This document shows, in pieces, positions 17,141 through 26,825 of a DNA stretch of 64,000 nucleotides. The DNA lies in contig NZ_QEYO01000010.1 in the NCBI RefSeq assembly GCF_023718305.1, positions 93,921 to 157,920 on the forward strand, in the 5' to 3' direction. Positions within the stretch are counted from its first letter, which is position 1. Each line of letters opens with the position of its first letter. Both the position numbers and the translations under genes were made by a program. This stretch comes from Gramella sp. AN32 (GTDB taxonomy: Bacteria > Bacteroidota > Bacteroidia > Flavobacteriales > Flavobacteriaceae). The notes under the pieces are model-generated. The model was not told the origin of the DNA. It searched no databases and worked only from the letters and a program-made list of their open reading frames with translations.

Positions 17141-17160
17141 TTTTATGGAAAACCATAAAA
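17141..17160. promoter_or_regulatory. Candidate operator: perfect 8-base inverted repeat
   Basis: TTTTATGG at 17141-17148 and CCATAAAA at 17153-17160 flank AAAA. The repeat overlaps the -33 region of the accessory-operon promoter. A dimeric regulator such as the WYL protein of the operon is the natural candidate to bind it. A second palindrome, GTTTATAAAC, lies at 17054-17063 in the leader. Confidence 0.5.
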
Positions 17161-17524
17161 GTAAGATTATTAGTGATTTATACACATTCCCACTCCCCTC
17201 CTATCCTTTGACTCCGCTCAGGATCGCTTCGGAAAAAGAGAGTCTCAACATTTTTAAAAAAACATTTGAGAAAAAAATCAAAATTCTTTGATATCGCCTT
17301 GCCCAGGCTGGCCCGTTCGCAAAAAAAATCTCTAAGACCCTTAGCATAACGCTCTACCCTACCTGAGCGAAGAGAGCCTTCGACTCATACTTCGCTCCGG
17401 GCAGGCAGCACGCAGAACACTATATTTCAAATATATTTATATTGTAAAAAAGGCGGATTACATTTTTTTAACACCTGTTTTAGTTAAGCTATTATGCCTT
17501 AACCCCTTAATACTCCTTACCTGC
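17161..17524. other. Non-coding stretch with degenerate GC-rich inverted segments
   Basis: No convincing gene is present. The sequence is a mosaic of pieces typical of flavobacterial intergenic DNA, such as TTTGACTCCGCTCAGGATCG near 17208 and CTGAGCGAAGAGAGCCTTCG near 17363. These are probably decayed mobile repeats. Confidence 0.4.
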
Positions 17525-17553
17525 TTTGGGTTCAACCAAAATGCATACCTTGC
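17525..17553 (+). promoter_or_regulatory. Probable promoter of the TonB receptor gene
   Basis: TTTG at 17525-17528 and TACCTTGC at 17546-17553 are 17 bases apart. This fits the TTG/TAnnTTTG architecture with one mismatch block at the end of the -7 box. The start codon is 18 bases downstream. Confidence 0.5.
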
Positions 17554-17571
17554 GATGCCCAAATTTTTATA

Positions 17572-20184
17572 ATGAATACCTATTGTAAGACCATTACACT
17601 CCTGCTTTTTTGTTTTTTATTCTGTTCCCAGCATACATTTGCCCAGGAAATTATCCAAGGTAGGGTTGTCGATGAGCATCAAATAGCGCTGCCATACGTT
17701 TACATTACTGTAAAGGGAACGAATACAGGAACAACCACAGATTTTAAGGGAAATTTCAGTTTAAAATTACCCAATTCTGATGCTGTAACCTTAAATGTAA
17801 GTAGTTTAGGTTACAAATCTCAGCAGGTAGTGATAAGGGCTCCTGGTGAATCGGTTATAATCACCTTACAAACCGATGTGAGTCAGCTGGATGATGTGCT
17901 CATTACCGCCAACCGAAAGAGCCAACCTTCTCAAAAGGTGGCGCAGAGTGTAAGTGTGATCACCGCCAAGGAAATAAGGAGATCTGGGGCTAAAGAATTT
18001 AGGGACTATGCTTCAGGTATTCCTAACCTATCTTTTGGGACTCAGGGTGGCGATGGTGGCGGCCGGCTTTCAAACGAAATTAGCATTCGGGGAATTTCAG
18101 GTTTTAATACTACGGCCATGTATTTAAATGGTGCCCCACTGCCGGAAAACATCAATCCGAATCTTATTGATATCTCCAGAATAGAAGTACTTAAAGGGCC
18201 ACAGGGAACTTTGTACGGCTCGGCAACGATGGGTGGCGCCATAAAATTGGTATCCAATCAACCAGATCCATCTAAAGTTTCCGGTTTTATGGAAGGTGAG
18301 CTGGCCCATGTTAAAGAAGGTGACCGGGATTACAATCTTCAGGGCTTATTAAATATTCCTCTTACGGATAAGCTGGCCTTTAGAGGCTCTGGCTATTATA
18401 ACTTTCAGAGTGGTGTGTATGACCGGGTGGTTAACCAGGATATAGAATGGTTAAACAAGGACGCGATCTTAAGGGAAGATTTTTATGGCGATCCCGAAGA
18501 TTATTTTGGCAATCCCTTTGCCATTGAAACCAATGCCTGCGAAGGCTGCACTCGTGAGGATAAAGAAAATGTAGATGACAAAGTTCATTATGGCTTGAAT
18601 GCAAATCTAGGTTTTTACCCGACGGATCATTTATCTTTTATTGCGACGCTGATCCATCAGAATTTAAAAGGGGAAGGATATGATTTTGCCGAGACCGATG
18701 TAGACTCATTTATACAAAACAGCAATACCGGCCTGGAGGAAAGTTTTAAAGATAAATGGACCAATTACAGCCTACAGGCAGCCTTCGAAACTTCCCTGGG
18801 AAATTTTGATGCGAGTATCAACTTTCTGGACAGGGACAATTTTGAAACGGAAGATGCTTCAGATATCAATACCTATTATTGGATCGCCTATGAAAATGAT
18901 CCCGGCGTGGAGCCCCTGGAGTCTATCTGGGCTGCTACCACCCACAGGAATATTGAAACCGAATTATTTCAGCAGGAAATTCGCTTTAATTCAGATCTTG
19001 AAGGAGCATTTAATTTTTTAGCGGGGATATTTTATAGTTCAAATAAAGAATATTGGGATTATAAGGACAATAGTAAAGGCCTGGCAACTTACCTCCTCTC
19101 AGATAACGTCTATTATGAAGGGGCTTATTGGGGCGAAACGGAAGCAGATTATGCCTTTATCCTGAACAACAACAATTTGCCCTGGTATACCTATGAGGGG
19201 GACTTTAAGAATACTGAATTCGCCCTGTTTGGTCAATTTTATTATGAGCTTGTACAGAAATTAAAATTTACCCTGGGACTGCGTTACTTTCATGCCACCT
19301 CCCAAATGGACATCGATGAAAATGGTGCCGACTTTGGCTTTGTAAACCAGCCTTATCAAAGGGATTTTTCAGAAGACGGGATCAATCCAAAATTCAATTT
19401 AACCTATACTATCGATAAGGATAAACTCCTGTATGCCACGATGGCCAGAGGTTTTAGAAAAGGCGATGTTAATGAGTTACTTCCTTTATTCGTCCTGGAA
19501 GAACTGGAGGAACTCGATGGTGAATTTGTAAGGGAATATGAATCGGACTATCTCTGGAATTACGAATTAGGCCTTAAAAGCACCTGGCTTGACGGTAAAG
19601 TTATTGCGAATATAGCACTGTTTTATAACGACTGGGATAATCTTCAGCAATATAGGTTACTTCCATCGGGATGGGGCTATACCGCTAATGTAGGATCGGC
19701 ACATACGGCTGGCCTGGAAATAGATTTTAGAAGTAAATTATCTAAAAACTTTGAATTTGGTTTTGGGTTAGGCCTGCTTGATGCCGTTATAGATGAGGGT
19801 AGTTTAACGCTTACCGCCTCTGAAGGAGATAAAATCCTTAATTCCCCTAAGGTCACTGCAAATTTGCATACCACCTATAATAAAGTGCTAAATAACCATA
19901 ATAACCTGTATGCTACAGCAAATATACAGTACGTGGGTGAGCGTTTTGGCACTTATGATTTGGAACTGGAGCCAGAGTTGGTATTTCCGGACTATGCCTT
20001 GTTAAATGCAAGAGTGGGTTATATATTTTCAAATGTGGATGTTTCACTCTTCGGAAGAAACCTCACCAATAAACAGGCGAACTTTGGAAACATACAATCC
20101 TTTGGGGCTATTTTACCGGGCAGGCAGCGTTATGCTACGAATAGGCCTATTTCCGTGGGAATAAACATGAAATATTCGTTCTAG
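17572..20184 (+). CDS. TonB-dependent outer-membrane receptor
   Basis: The 870-residue protein has a signal peptide (1-24, ending TFAQ), a carboxypeptidase-regulatory-like domain (about 26-110: IQGRVVDEHQIALPYVYITVKGTNTGTTTDFKGNF), a plug domain (about 118-230, with IEVLKGPQGTLYGSATMGGAIKL) and a 22-strand barrel ending in aromatic F (NMKYSF). It imports a ligand with TonB energy. No SusD gene is next to it, so a polysaccharide role is not indicated; a siderophore, vitamin or other small molecule is more likely. A pair of cysteines (NACEGC, about residues 322-326) lies in an extracellular loop. Confidence 0.93.
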   Translation: MNTYCKTITLLLFCFLFCSQHTFAQEIIQGRVVDEHQIALPYVYITVKGTNTGTTTDFKGNFSLKLPNSDAVTLNVSSLGYKSQQVVIRAPGESVIITLQTDVSQLDDVLITANRKSQPSQKVAQSVSVITAKEIRRSGAKEFRDYASGIPNLSFGTQGGDGGGRLSNEISIRGISGFNTTAMYLNGAPLPENINPNLIDISRIEVLKGPQGTLYGSATMGGAIKLVSNQPDPSKVSGFMEGELAHVKEGDRDYNLQGLLNIPLTDKLAFRGSGYYNFQSGVYDRVVNQDIEWLNKDAILREDFYGDPEDYFGNPFAIETNACEGCTREDKENVDDKVHYGLNANLGFYPTDHLSFIATLIHQNLKGEGYDFAETDVDSFIQNSNTGLEESFKDKWTNYSLQAAFETSLGNFDASINFLDRDNFETEDASDINTYYWIAYENDPGVEPLESIWAATTHRNIETELFQQEIRFNSDLEGAFNFLAGIFYSSNKEYWDYKDNSKGLATYLLSDNVYYEGAYWGETEADYAFILNNNNLPWYTYEGDFKNTEFALFGQFYYELVQKLKFTLGLRYFHATSQMDIDENGADFGFVNQPYQRDFSEDGINPKFNLTYTIDKDKLLYATMARGFRKGDVNELLPLFVLEELEELDGEFVREYESDYLWNYELGLKSTWLDGKVIANIALFYNDWDNLQQYRLLPSGWGYTANVGSAHTAGLEIDFRSKLSKNFEFGFGLGLLDAVIDEGSLTLTASEGDKILNSPKVTANLHTTYNKVLNNHNNLYATANIQYVGERFGTYDLELEPELVFPDYALLNARVGYIFSNVDVSLFGRNLTNKQANFGNIQSFGAILPGRQRYATNRPISVGINMKYSF

Positions 20185-20186
20185 AT

Positions 20187-20665
20187 CCACGATGTTGGTT
20201 TTTAGAATTGCCATCATGCTGTCCCGAAAGCTATCGGGATGTTTCAGCATCTCATTAGATATGCTAAAAAAAGTCAATTTCCTATGCCAGATTGAACTTT
20301 TTATCACTCCTACCATTGACATATTTTTATTTGGTTATGTATCAGAGACCCTGAAACCAGTTCAGGGTGACGATGCTGGTTTTTAGAATTGCCGTCATGC
20401 TTTCCCGATATTCTTATGGATTACCCAAGAATACATTAGATATGCTAAAAAACGTCAATTTCCTGAAATCGAAGATTCAACGGAGTCAAATAAATTACCA
20501 TTGACATATTTTAACTTATTTGCGTTATAGACCCTGAAACCAGTTCAGGGTGACGATGTTGGTTTTTAGAATTGCCGTCATGCTGTCCCGATAGCTATCG
20601 GGATGTTTCAGCATCTCATTAGCTATGCTAAAAAAAGTCAATTTCCTACGCCAGATAAATTTTTT
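20187..20665. repeat. Three tandem units of about 182 bases
   Basis: Units begin near 20187, 20368 and 20551 with ACGATGNTGGTTTTTAGAAT and share GCTAAAAAA.GTCAATTTCC. Between units is a hairpin of the form ACCCTGAAA-CCAG-TTCAGGGT. Units 1 and 3 also hold CCCGA-.-TCGGGA palindromes; in unit 3 it is the perfect 18-mer TCCCGATAGCTATCGGGA at 20586-20603. Unit 2 has lost it. The tract is non-coding, just after the TonB receptor stop. Confidence 0.8.
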
Positions 20666-20706
20666 ATCACAGGTCACAGGGTGACGAGATAAATATTATG
20701 ACAAAT

Positions 20707-20940
20707 AAAAAATTTCTTGAAACCGACTATCCCTGCCTGCGGCTGGCAGGCCCGAGGCAAGCCGTAGGGGTACCAGCCTGCCGGCTGGCAGGTTTCGCCA
20801 GTTTCATTTTGGCCTCTGGGCCAAAAACCGAAATTTTGTATTTCCCCTCACCCAGAACTGCGAAAAGCAGTTCTGACCTCTCCCAAAGGAGAGGTGAAGA
20901 GGAAACCCCGAGGCTGAACCGTCGGGGAATTTTATACATT
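20707..20940 (+). repeat. Modular intergenic repeat, long copy A
   Basis: Starts AATTTCTTGAAACCGACTAT and ends GTCGGGGAATTTTATA. Inside are several nested palindromes: CCTGCCGGCTGGCAGG, CAGAACTGC-GAAAA-GCAGTTCTG and CTCTCC-CAAA-GGAGAG. Copies B (39237) and C (41748) share the order of the modules. It lies between convergent genes, downstream of the tandem tract. Confidence 0.8.
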
Positions 20941-20965
20941 AAATAAATAACAGTTTTCAGAAATC

Positions 20966-23110
20966 TTAGTCATATTGTTTTATGTGGGGAGGGGAATTTT
21001 TATAAAGCGCCTGTTGGATTTTAGTTAAAAGAATATCCTTTTTTAAGGGCTTGGCAATATGACCTACAAAACCAGCTTCTTTTGTTCTAATCCGGTCTTC
21101 CTGGGCAGCAAAAGCAGTATGCGCAAGCATGGGTAAATCTGGGGCAAAAGATATAATTTCCCGACGCGCTTCAAAACCATCTTTAAAAGGCATTTTTATA
21201 TCCATGATAACAAGATCTATCTCGCTATTGGTTTTGCAAATTTCTACCGCCTCAATTCCATTTACAGCCCGTATGCTTTTAAAACCCATATCTGTAAGTA
21301 GTTTTTTTATAAGCATAAAATTTATGTTATCATCTTCTGCAACCAGGATTAATTTTTGAGAGGGGTCTACAAAGTCCAGGCTTGGACTGCTATTATATGT
21401 ATCGGGAGTGTCATAAGCTTCCTGCGCATTTAAGTCCTGGGTGAAAGGTATGGAAAAACTAAAAGTGGTACCCACCCCTAATTGAGATTCTATTTTTATG
21501 CTCCCGCCCATTATTTCTACGTAAGCTCTGGATATGGCCAGGCCTAATCCCAAACCTCCCGACTCTGACGTGTAATTGTTTTCAACTTGTCTAAAACGTT
21601 CAAAAATAACATCCTGCTCTGCCAGACTTATTCCCCGCCCCGTATCTTTTACAGAAAAATAGATTTTAGTGGCCTGCTCATTAATTCCGTAAGTGACAGA
21701 TACACAGCCTTCCTCTGTAAATTTTAAAGCATTGCTTATAAGGTTGGTCAGGATTTGCCTGATCTTCACATCATCTGCGATAATGTTCTTATCAATAGGG
21801 TTGCGGGGGAGGATTAAGTTAAGACGAACAGGCTTGGTTTTTGGAATTGTTACCTGGAGGCTTTGTATAATCTCTGCCATTGTTGTATCAATTCTAAATG
21901 ACACCTTATTTGGGGTAATTTGGTTTACATCAATTTTAGACATCTCAATAAGATCGTCTATTATAGAGATAAGGTTTGAACCACTTTGCTTCATTATTCT
22001 TAGATACTCCTTTTTCTCTTTCTTAGAAATCTTGTCCTGTTCTAAGAGTTCAGAAAAGCCCAGGATAGCATTCATGGGTGTACGAATCTCATGGGATAAA
22101 TTGGCCAGGAAAGATGACTTGAGCTTATCACTTTCTTCAGCTTTAATTTTGGCTTCTTCAAGATCTACTTCACGCTTTTCCGCTTTTTTAAAGAGCACAG
22201 CAATTTCTTTGAAATCAATTGAAGAATTTTCAAGTTTTTGAAGTGCTTCCTGATTGTGGTTTTTTAAGATATCGCGTATGAGCTTTAAAGGTATTTTTAC
22301 CCATCGAGTCGCTATAAAAAGATAGATTGCCACATTTAATAGGAACACAAAGAGTAATCCGTAAAGTAGCGTGAAAGCATTTCCATAATCCACATAACTC
22401 GGCCTCACAAAAATCACTTCATCGATCACTTCGTTATTAAAATTTTTATATTGCACGAGCTCGGAGAAAAACGCATCGTCTGTATTATCCGGGATATCAG
22501 ACTTTAAACTAGCGCTACTAATAGAAGAAATATTATCATAATAATGTGAATCCAGAACACGCATTAACACCAAAAATCCGGAAGGATTTGTTTTACTTTT
22601 CATAAAATCGCTAGTTGGGTGCACTGTTGCTGCGTATATCTCAATGACATTATTTCCTAATTTTTCATAAAAAACAAAGCCCCTTTTATTATATAGCTTC
22701 TGAAACAGTTGTGCTGGCAGGGGTATTAAATTGATATCAAACCCCTCTGAAGAAATAGAATTTAATAAGGTTCCATCCAGAGAATAAGCTCCTATAAAAT
22801 CTATATCATAGGGATTGATAGTCGATCCTATATTTTCATAAAAATCGGATTGATTTGGACTATTGAAATACGCTACAAAAACATCCCAATAGGTAAGATC
22901 TGTAATTGTATTGACTAAGGGTTCAGACTTAAGGGTGAGTAAGGAACTTATCTCATTATTAAAACCCTTTTGACCGGCTGAAAAATTTTCCTTTTTAGAA
23001 CTATAAAGGAAATAGAAAAGGCCGGCAAAGAGTAGTAAAATAATAAGCCCGGCTGTAACTATTAAAGAGGCTATCTTTTGAAAGGTCGTAAATGTTTTAA
23101 AATTTATCAT
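20966..23110 (-). CDS. Hybrid sensor histidine kinase with periplasmic CHASE4-like domain
   Basis: The ATG at 23110 gives 714 residues and puts the first membrane helix near the N-terminus. Between two membrane helices (about 14-38 and 250-272) lies a periplasmic domain resembling CHASE4 (LTYWDVFVAYFNSPN, IDFIGAYSLDGTLL). Then come a coiled-coil linker, HisKA with [16 protein letters not shown], an HATPase domain (GLGLGLAISRAYVEIMGG) and a C-terminal receiver with EDD and the phospho-acceptor in LVIMDIKMPFKDG. The output must go through another protein, since no DNA-binding domain is attached. It shares layout and direction with the next kinase but has 265 bases between them. Confidence 0.9.
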   Translation of the reverse strand: MINFKTFTTFQKIASLIVTAGLIILLLFAGLFYFLYSSKKENFSAGQKGFNNEISSLLTLKSEPLVNTITDLTYWDVFVAYFNSPNQSDFYENIGSTINPYDIDFIGAYSLDGTLLNSISSEGFDINLIPLPAQLFQKLYNKRGFVFYEKLGNNVIEIYAATVHPTSDFMKSKTNPSGFLVLMRVLDSHYYDNISSISSASLKSDIPDNTDDAFFSELVQYKNFNNEVIDEVIFVRPSYVDYGNAFTLLYGLLFVFLLNVAIYLFIATRWVKIPLKLIRDILKNHNQEALQKLENSSIDFKEIAVLFKKAEKREVDLEEAKIKAEESDKLKSSFLANLSHEIRTPMNAILGFSELLEQDKISKKEKKEYLRIMKQSGSNLISIIDDLIEMSKIDVNQITPNKVSFRIDTTMAEIIQSLQVTIPKTKPVRLNLILPRNPIDKNIIADDVKIRQILTNLISNALKFTEEGCVSVTYGINEQATKIYFSVKDTGRGISLAEQDVIFERFRQVENNYTSESGGLGLGLAISRAYVEIMGGSIKIESQLGVGTTFSFSIPFTQDLNAQEAYDTPDTYNSSPSLDFVDPSQKLILVAEDDNINFMLIKKLLTDMGFKSIRAVNGIEAVEICKTNSEIDLVIMDIKMPFKDGFEARREIISFAPDLPMLAHTAFAAQEDRIRTKEAGFVGHIAKPLKKDILLTKIQQALYKNSPPHIKQYD

Positions 23111-23375
23111 TTTTCGGTGCAATCGTATATCGACTTTGACGCCATAAAAGTGGAAGGCTTGCAATTATAAGATAATTCTTCTAAAAAATAGGTTTTTCAA
23201 CCTAATAAACTCACAATTAATCGATTAAATATGAATTTTGTCTTTTGAGGTGGAGATCATATTTGAAGAATTTTTTTAATAAAGTTTTAAAAACTGGTTA
23301 GATGAAACTCACTTGATTAAATAGGTCAAAAGTTTTTCTGAAAGAGGACTTATAAAAAATTTCCGGATTCCACAC

Positions 23376-25115
23376 TCAGGCTACATGATATGTATCAAAA
23401 TATTTCTGAATCAAGCTAAGTAATTCACTTTTATTGATTGGTTTCGAAATATAATCGTCACATCCATCTTCGATAATTTTTTCTCTGTCATCAGTAAGTA
23501 CTGATGCAGTTTGCGCGATGATAACCACATCTTTATTAAACTCGCGTATTTTTCGCGTTGCTTCAAAACCGTTCAGTTCAGGCATTTGAATATCCATCAG
23601 GATCAAATCTATATCTGGATTATTTTTGCAAATTTCAACAGCCTCTAAACCTGTCTTTGCCTGAAATATCACCGTACTATATTTTTTAACCATGGCAGTG
23701 ATGAGCATAGATGATATTTTGTCATCTTCGGCAATCAATAATTTCAATCTGTAATCCTTAGGTTTAAGAATTTTCTCAGTTTTATCTGCCAGGAATATAG
23801 TTTTAGTAGGTTTCTTCGCTTTTGCCTTTTGATATGGTATGGTGAAATAAAATGTTGAACCTACTCCATCTTCACTTTCTACCCAAATTTTCCCACCAAG
23901 CAGTTCCACATAAGCTTTTGAAATAGAGAGACCGAGGCCTGCTCCTTCAAGTGCCATTTTATCTGAAATATCTGCCTGTATAAAACGTTCAAATATGGCT
24001 ATCTGTCTTTCTTCGGGGATCCCAATTCCCTTATCTTTTACGTAAAACTCTAAATCGACTGAGTCCTCTGTCGATTTTAAATTATAACCCACCTCAATGA
24101 CTCCTACTTCAGAATATTTAATTGCATTATTAACCAGATTGGTAAGGATCCCATAGATTTTTTCAGGGTCAGATTTAATTAAAGCCTCTTCTCCATACAA
24201 TGTTTTCTTAATTAAAAACTGAATTCCTTTTTTCTCGATTTGCGGTTTAAAGAAGGCATGAATAAAATCAATCTGTGTATTAACATTCGATTCCTGTAAA
24301 TCAGTTTCCATTAATCCGGATTCAATCTTGGAAATACTAATAATATTGTTGATAAGATTGAGCATTCGGCCTCCACTTTTTTTGATGACTTCTAAATATT
24401 CCTGTTGTATTTCTGCAGTAAGCTCAGTTTCTTTCAACAATTCGGCAAAACCCAAAATTCCATTCATGGGAGTCCTAATTTCATGGCTCATATTGGCTAA
24501 AAAGGCTGTTTTTAATAAATCACTTTTTTCAGCCTTTTCTTTTGCCAGTATTAATTCCGCGGCTCGTTTTTCTTTTTCTTCATTTTGAAAAATAAGCTGT
24601 TTGTTCGCATCGATTAGTTTGGCTGCAATTCTTGACTTTTCTTCGTTCTGAAAGACAAGTTCTTTATTGGCAATGATCAATTCAGAGGCGCGCTTTTCTT
24701 TCTCTTCATTTTGAAAAACCAGCTCTATATTTGCGATCACTAACTCGGCTGCACGTTTTGCTTTTTCTGAATTCTGAAAGACAAGTTCTTTATTGGCAAT
24801 AATCAATTCGGCTGCACGCTTTGATTTCTCGTTATTCTGAAAGACAAGTTCAATGTTTGCAATAACCAACTCGGCCGCACGTTTTGCCTTTTCTTCATTA
24901 AGGAATTTAAGTTCCAAATTAGCAATGATTAATTCCGCCGCACGCTTGGCGTTTTCCTCATTTTGTAAAGAAACCCCTTGAATAGCAATCATCAATTCCT
25001 GCTCAAGCTGTATACGTTTCTTGTCATCGATGTCTATGATGGAGCTTAAAAATTCCTGTTGTAACTCTTTTAACTCATCTCGAATTTCCTTCCTGGATTT
25101 ACCATGATCACTCAT
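23376..25115 (-). CDS. Cytoplasmic hybrid histidine kinase with seven 21-residue coiled-coil repeats
   Basis: The 579-residue protein has no membrane helix and no recognisable sensor domain. Instead, residues 51-197 are seven repeats of 21 residues with the consensus [21 protein letters not shown] (units start at 51, 72, 93, 114, 135, 156 and 177). Three heptads per unit imply a long parallel coiled coil. It runs into HisKA with His211 ([16 protein letters not shown]), an HATPase domain ([16 protein letters not shown]) and a C-terminal receiver ([13 protein letters not shown]). The repeats may set a spacing or mediate assembly with a membrane receptor. It lies upstream of the other hybrid kinase in the same direction. 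Confidence 0.9.
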   Translation of the reverse strand: MSDHGKSRKEIRDELKELQQEFLSSIIDIDDKKRIQLEQELMIAIQGVSLQNEENAKRAAELIIANLELKFLNEEKAKRAAELVIANIELVFQNNEKSKRAAELIIANKELVFQNSEKAKRAAELVIANIELVFQNEEKEKRASELIIANKELVFQNEEKSRIAAKLIDANKQLIFQNEEKEKRAAELILAKEKAEKSDLLKTAFLANMSHEIRTPMNGILGFAELLKETELTAEIQQEYLEVIKKSGGRMLNLINNIISISKIESGLMETDLQESNVNTQIDFIHAFFKPQIEKKGIQFLIKKTLYGEEALIKSDPEKIYGILTNLVNNAIKYSEVGVIEVGYNLKSTEDSVDLEFYVKDKGIGIPEERQIAIFERFIQADISDKMALEGAGLGLSISKAYVELLGGKIWVESEDGVGSTFYFTIPYQKAKAKKPTKTIFLADKTEKILKPKDYRLKLLIAEDDKISSMLITAMVKKYSTVIFQAKTGLEAVEICKNNPDIDLILMDIQMPELNGFEATRKIREFNKDVVIIAQTASVLTDDREKIIEDGCDDYISKPINKSELLSLIQKYFDTYHVA

Positions 25116-25528
25116 TGTTCTAATAATTTTGAGATGCCACTCGTAAATTGCACAATACTTGAATCTACCCGGACTCTTGTTAGCATTTTTTATTATGTTT
25201 TTTCGATTGTGTTAATTGCTCTGATTTAATTAATCAAGTCAAAATTCATTGAAATATTTATTAATGACGAAGTAGCCAACTTGCCAAAAACATCTTTTCT
25301 CATCAACTATTTGAGGATTATCATTGTACAGTATGCCATAAATGTCATATTATTTTTACACATCTTTTGATGATATATCTTTTTGCATTTAATTTATATC
25401 TCTTCTATTTAGCGTTCGATATAAATGTATTAGGACAGGAAATGATAATAAAAATTATTGAAACACATTCTTATATATTTCAAGCAAATAGGGTTGCTTG
25501 AGGAAGATTTGATTTTTATATTAATAGA

Positions 25529-25697
25529 TTATGCTTGTCCGCTAAAAACACCAAATAGGCAAATCATGACTGAAATTGTTACGTCGAGCATTTCGACTTC
25601 GCTCAATACAGGCTCAAGTCGAGACTTTTTTGTTTGACCTTTCGATTACGCTCAAGGTGACAAAACTTATATTAGGTGTCTAAACGGATAAACATAT
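25529..25697. mobile_element. MITE-like element with imperfect terminal inverted repeats
   Basis: The left end TTATGCTTGTCCGCTAAAAA continuing into CACC (25529-25552) is an imperfect inverted copy of the right end GGTGTCTAAACGGATAAACA (25675-25694 and on). The roughly 170-base element has no coding capacity and contains a small hairpin GTCGA-GCATT-TCGAC. The rest of the 25116-26066 intergenic region shows no gene that I can support. Confidence 0.4.
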
Positions 25698-26066
25698 AGA
25701 TTTTCATTGTATGTGTTCAATAATGATAATAATATTAATTAGGGAAATATATGGCACAATATATAATAAACAATAATAATTAAGGTGGTGCTTATGATTA
25801 TTTTAATAACAAAATACTTGTAGATCAAACACTTAAAGGAATTTGTTTTACGAAAACATGGGATGGTAGTAAAAATAAAACTTTTTATATTTTCTTCTTT
25901 CTAACTTAGCTCGTGAAGACTTTTGACTCCTTTACATTTTTGTATATAATTATCTTTTTTAGGGAATACCTTTAGCTTCCCCGCTTACAGTATTGCGTAA
26001 AAAGCCATTGGTGATCTTAATATTACTTTGTTAAAAATCATTAATGATTTTTTTTGGTTAAAATCC

Positions 26067-26825
26067 CTATCGAATATGACTTCCCGCATTGATATCAATC
26101 GTAGCTCCGGTGGCGTGATCCATGAGTCCGCTGCACATTAAACCAATAATGGGCGCAAGATCTTTAGGTTGGGTCAATTCATTTAAAGCAATTTCATTCA
26201 GGATACGTTCTTCGCCATATTGGGCGATAAATTGTTCGGCCATTTGGGTCCTGGTAAATCCCGGTGAAACGATAAAGGACTTGATATTGTCTTTTCCAAA
26301 CGATCGTGCTACAGATCGCGCCAAAGAAGTCAACCCGCCTTTGGATGCGGCATATGCCAGATATTCCTCGGTTTCCCCACGAAAGACCGCACGGCTTCCT
26401 ATATAAATAAACCTGCCGCCATTATTTTCCCTAAAATGATCAATTCCTAATTTTGTGAGTATCCCCACCGAATTCAAATTGATATCCATGGTTTTCTTCC
26501 AGGTTTTTAGCCAGTCCTCCGTAGTATTGTTAGTGGAATGTTTTAAGAATACCCCGGCGTTTAAAATGATAGCGTCTAATTTTTCAAATTCTTCGGTTAC
26601 TTCAGAAAAAAGCCTGAACACATCTTTTTCTTTTTCCAGATCTGCCTGAAAGATTTTTGAACCATGGGCACATTTTTTTGCAAGTCCTTCCGCAGATGCT
26701 TTGCTCCGATTATAATGAACAGCCAGGCTTGCACCCATTTCTATCAAAAATTGCGCAAGCCCCTTCCCTATCCCATCTGATGCTCCGGTGAGCAGGATGG
26801 TTTTTCCTTTTAGGTCCAGTTCCAT
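26067..26825 (-). CDS. Short-chain dehydrogenase/reductase
   Basis: The 252-residue protein is a classical SDR: TGASDGIG (13-20), NAG at 89-91, Ser144 and the YAASK motif with Tyr158 and Lys162. It is 3-oxoacyl-ACP-reductase-like, but its substrate is unknown. Its ATG shares one base with the stop of the upstream SDR gene, so it is the last member of a cupin-SDR-SDR operon. The C-terminus ATGATIDINAGSHIR fits family usage. Confidence 0.85.
   Translation of the reverse strand: MELDLKGKTILLTGASDGIGKGLAQFLIEMGASLAVHYNRSKASAEGLAKKCAHGSKIFQADLEKEKDVFRLFSEVTEEFEKLDAIILNAGVFLKHSTNNTTEDWLKTWKKTMDINLNSVGILTKLGIDHFRENNGGRFIYIGSRAVFRGETEEYLAYAASKGGLTSLARSVARSFGKDNIKSFIVSPGFTRTQMAEQFIAQYGEERILNEIALNELTQPKDLAPIIGLMCSGLMDHATGATIDINAGSHIR

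Noticed and set aside
17161..17524. Short gene or tRNA between the accessory operon and the TonB receptor
   Set aside because: No open frame with coding character and no cloverleaf; the segments look like degraded intergenic repeats.
20187..20665. Possible CRISPR array
   Set aside because: Only three units, about 182 bases long, with repeated DNA throughout rather than short repeats with unique spacers; no cas genes nearby.
20698..20946. Open frames inside repeat copy A
   Set aside because: They consist of the palindromic modules shared with other intergenic copies and lack a conserved protein in those copies.
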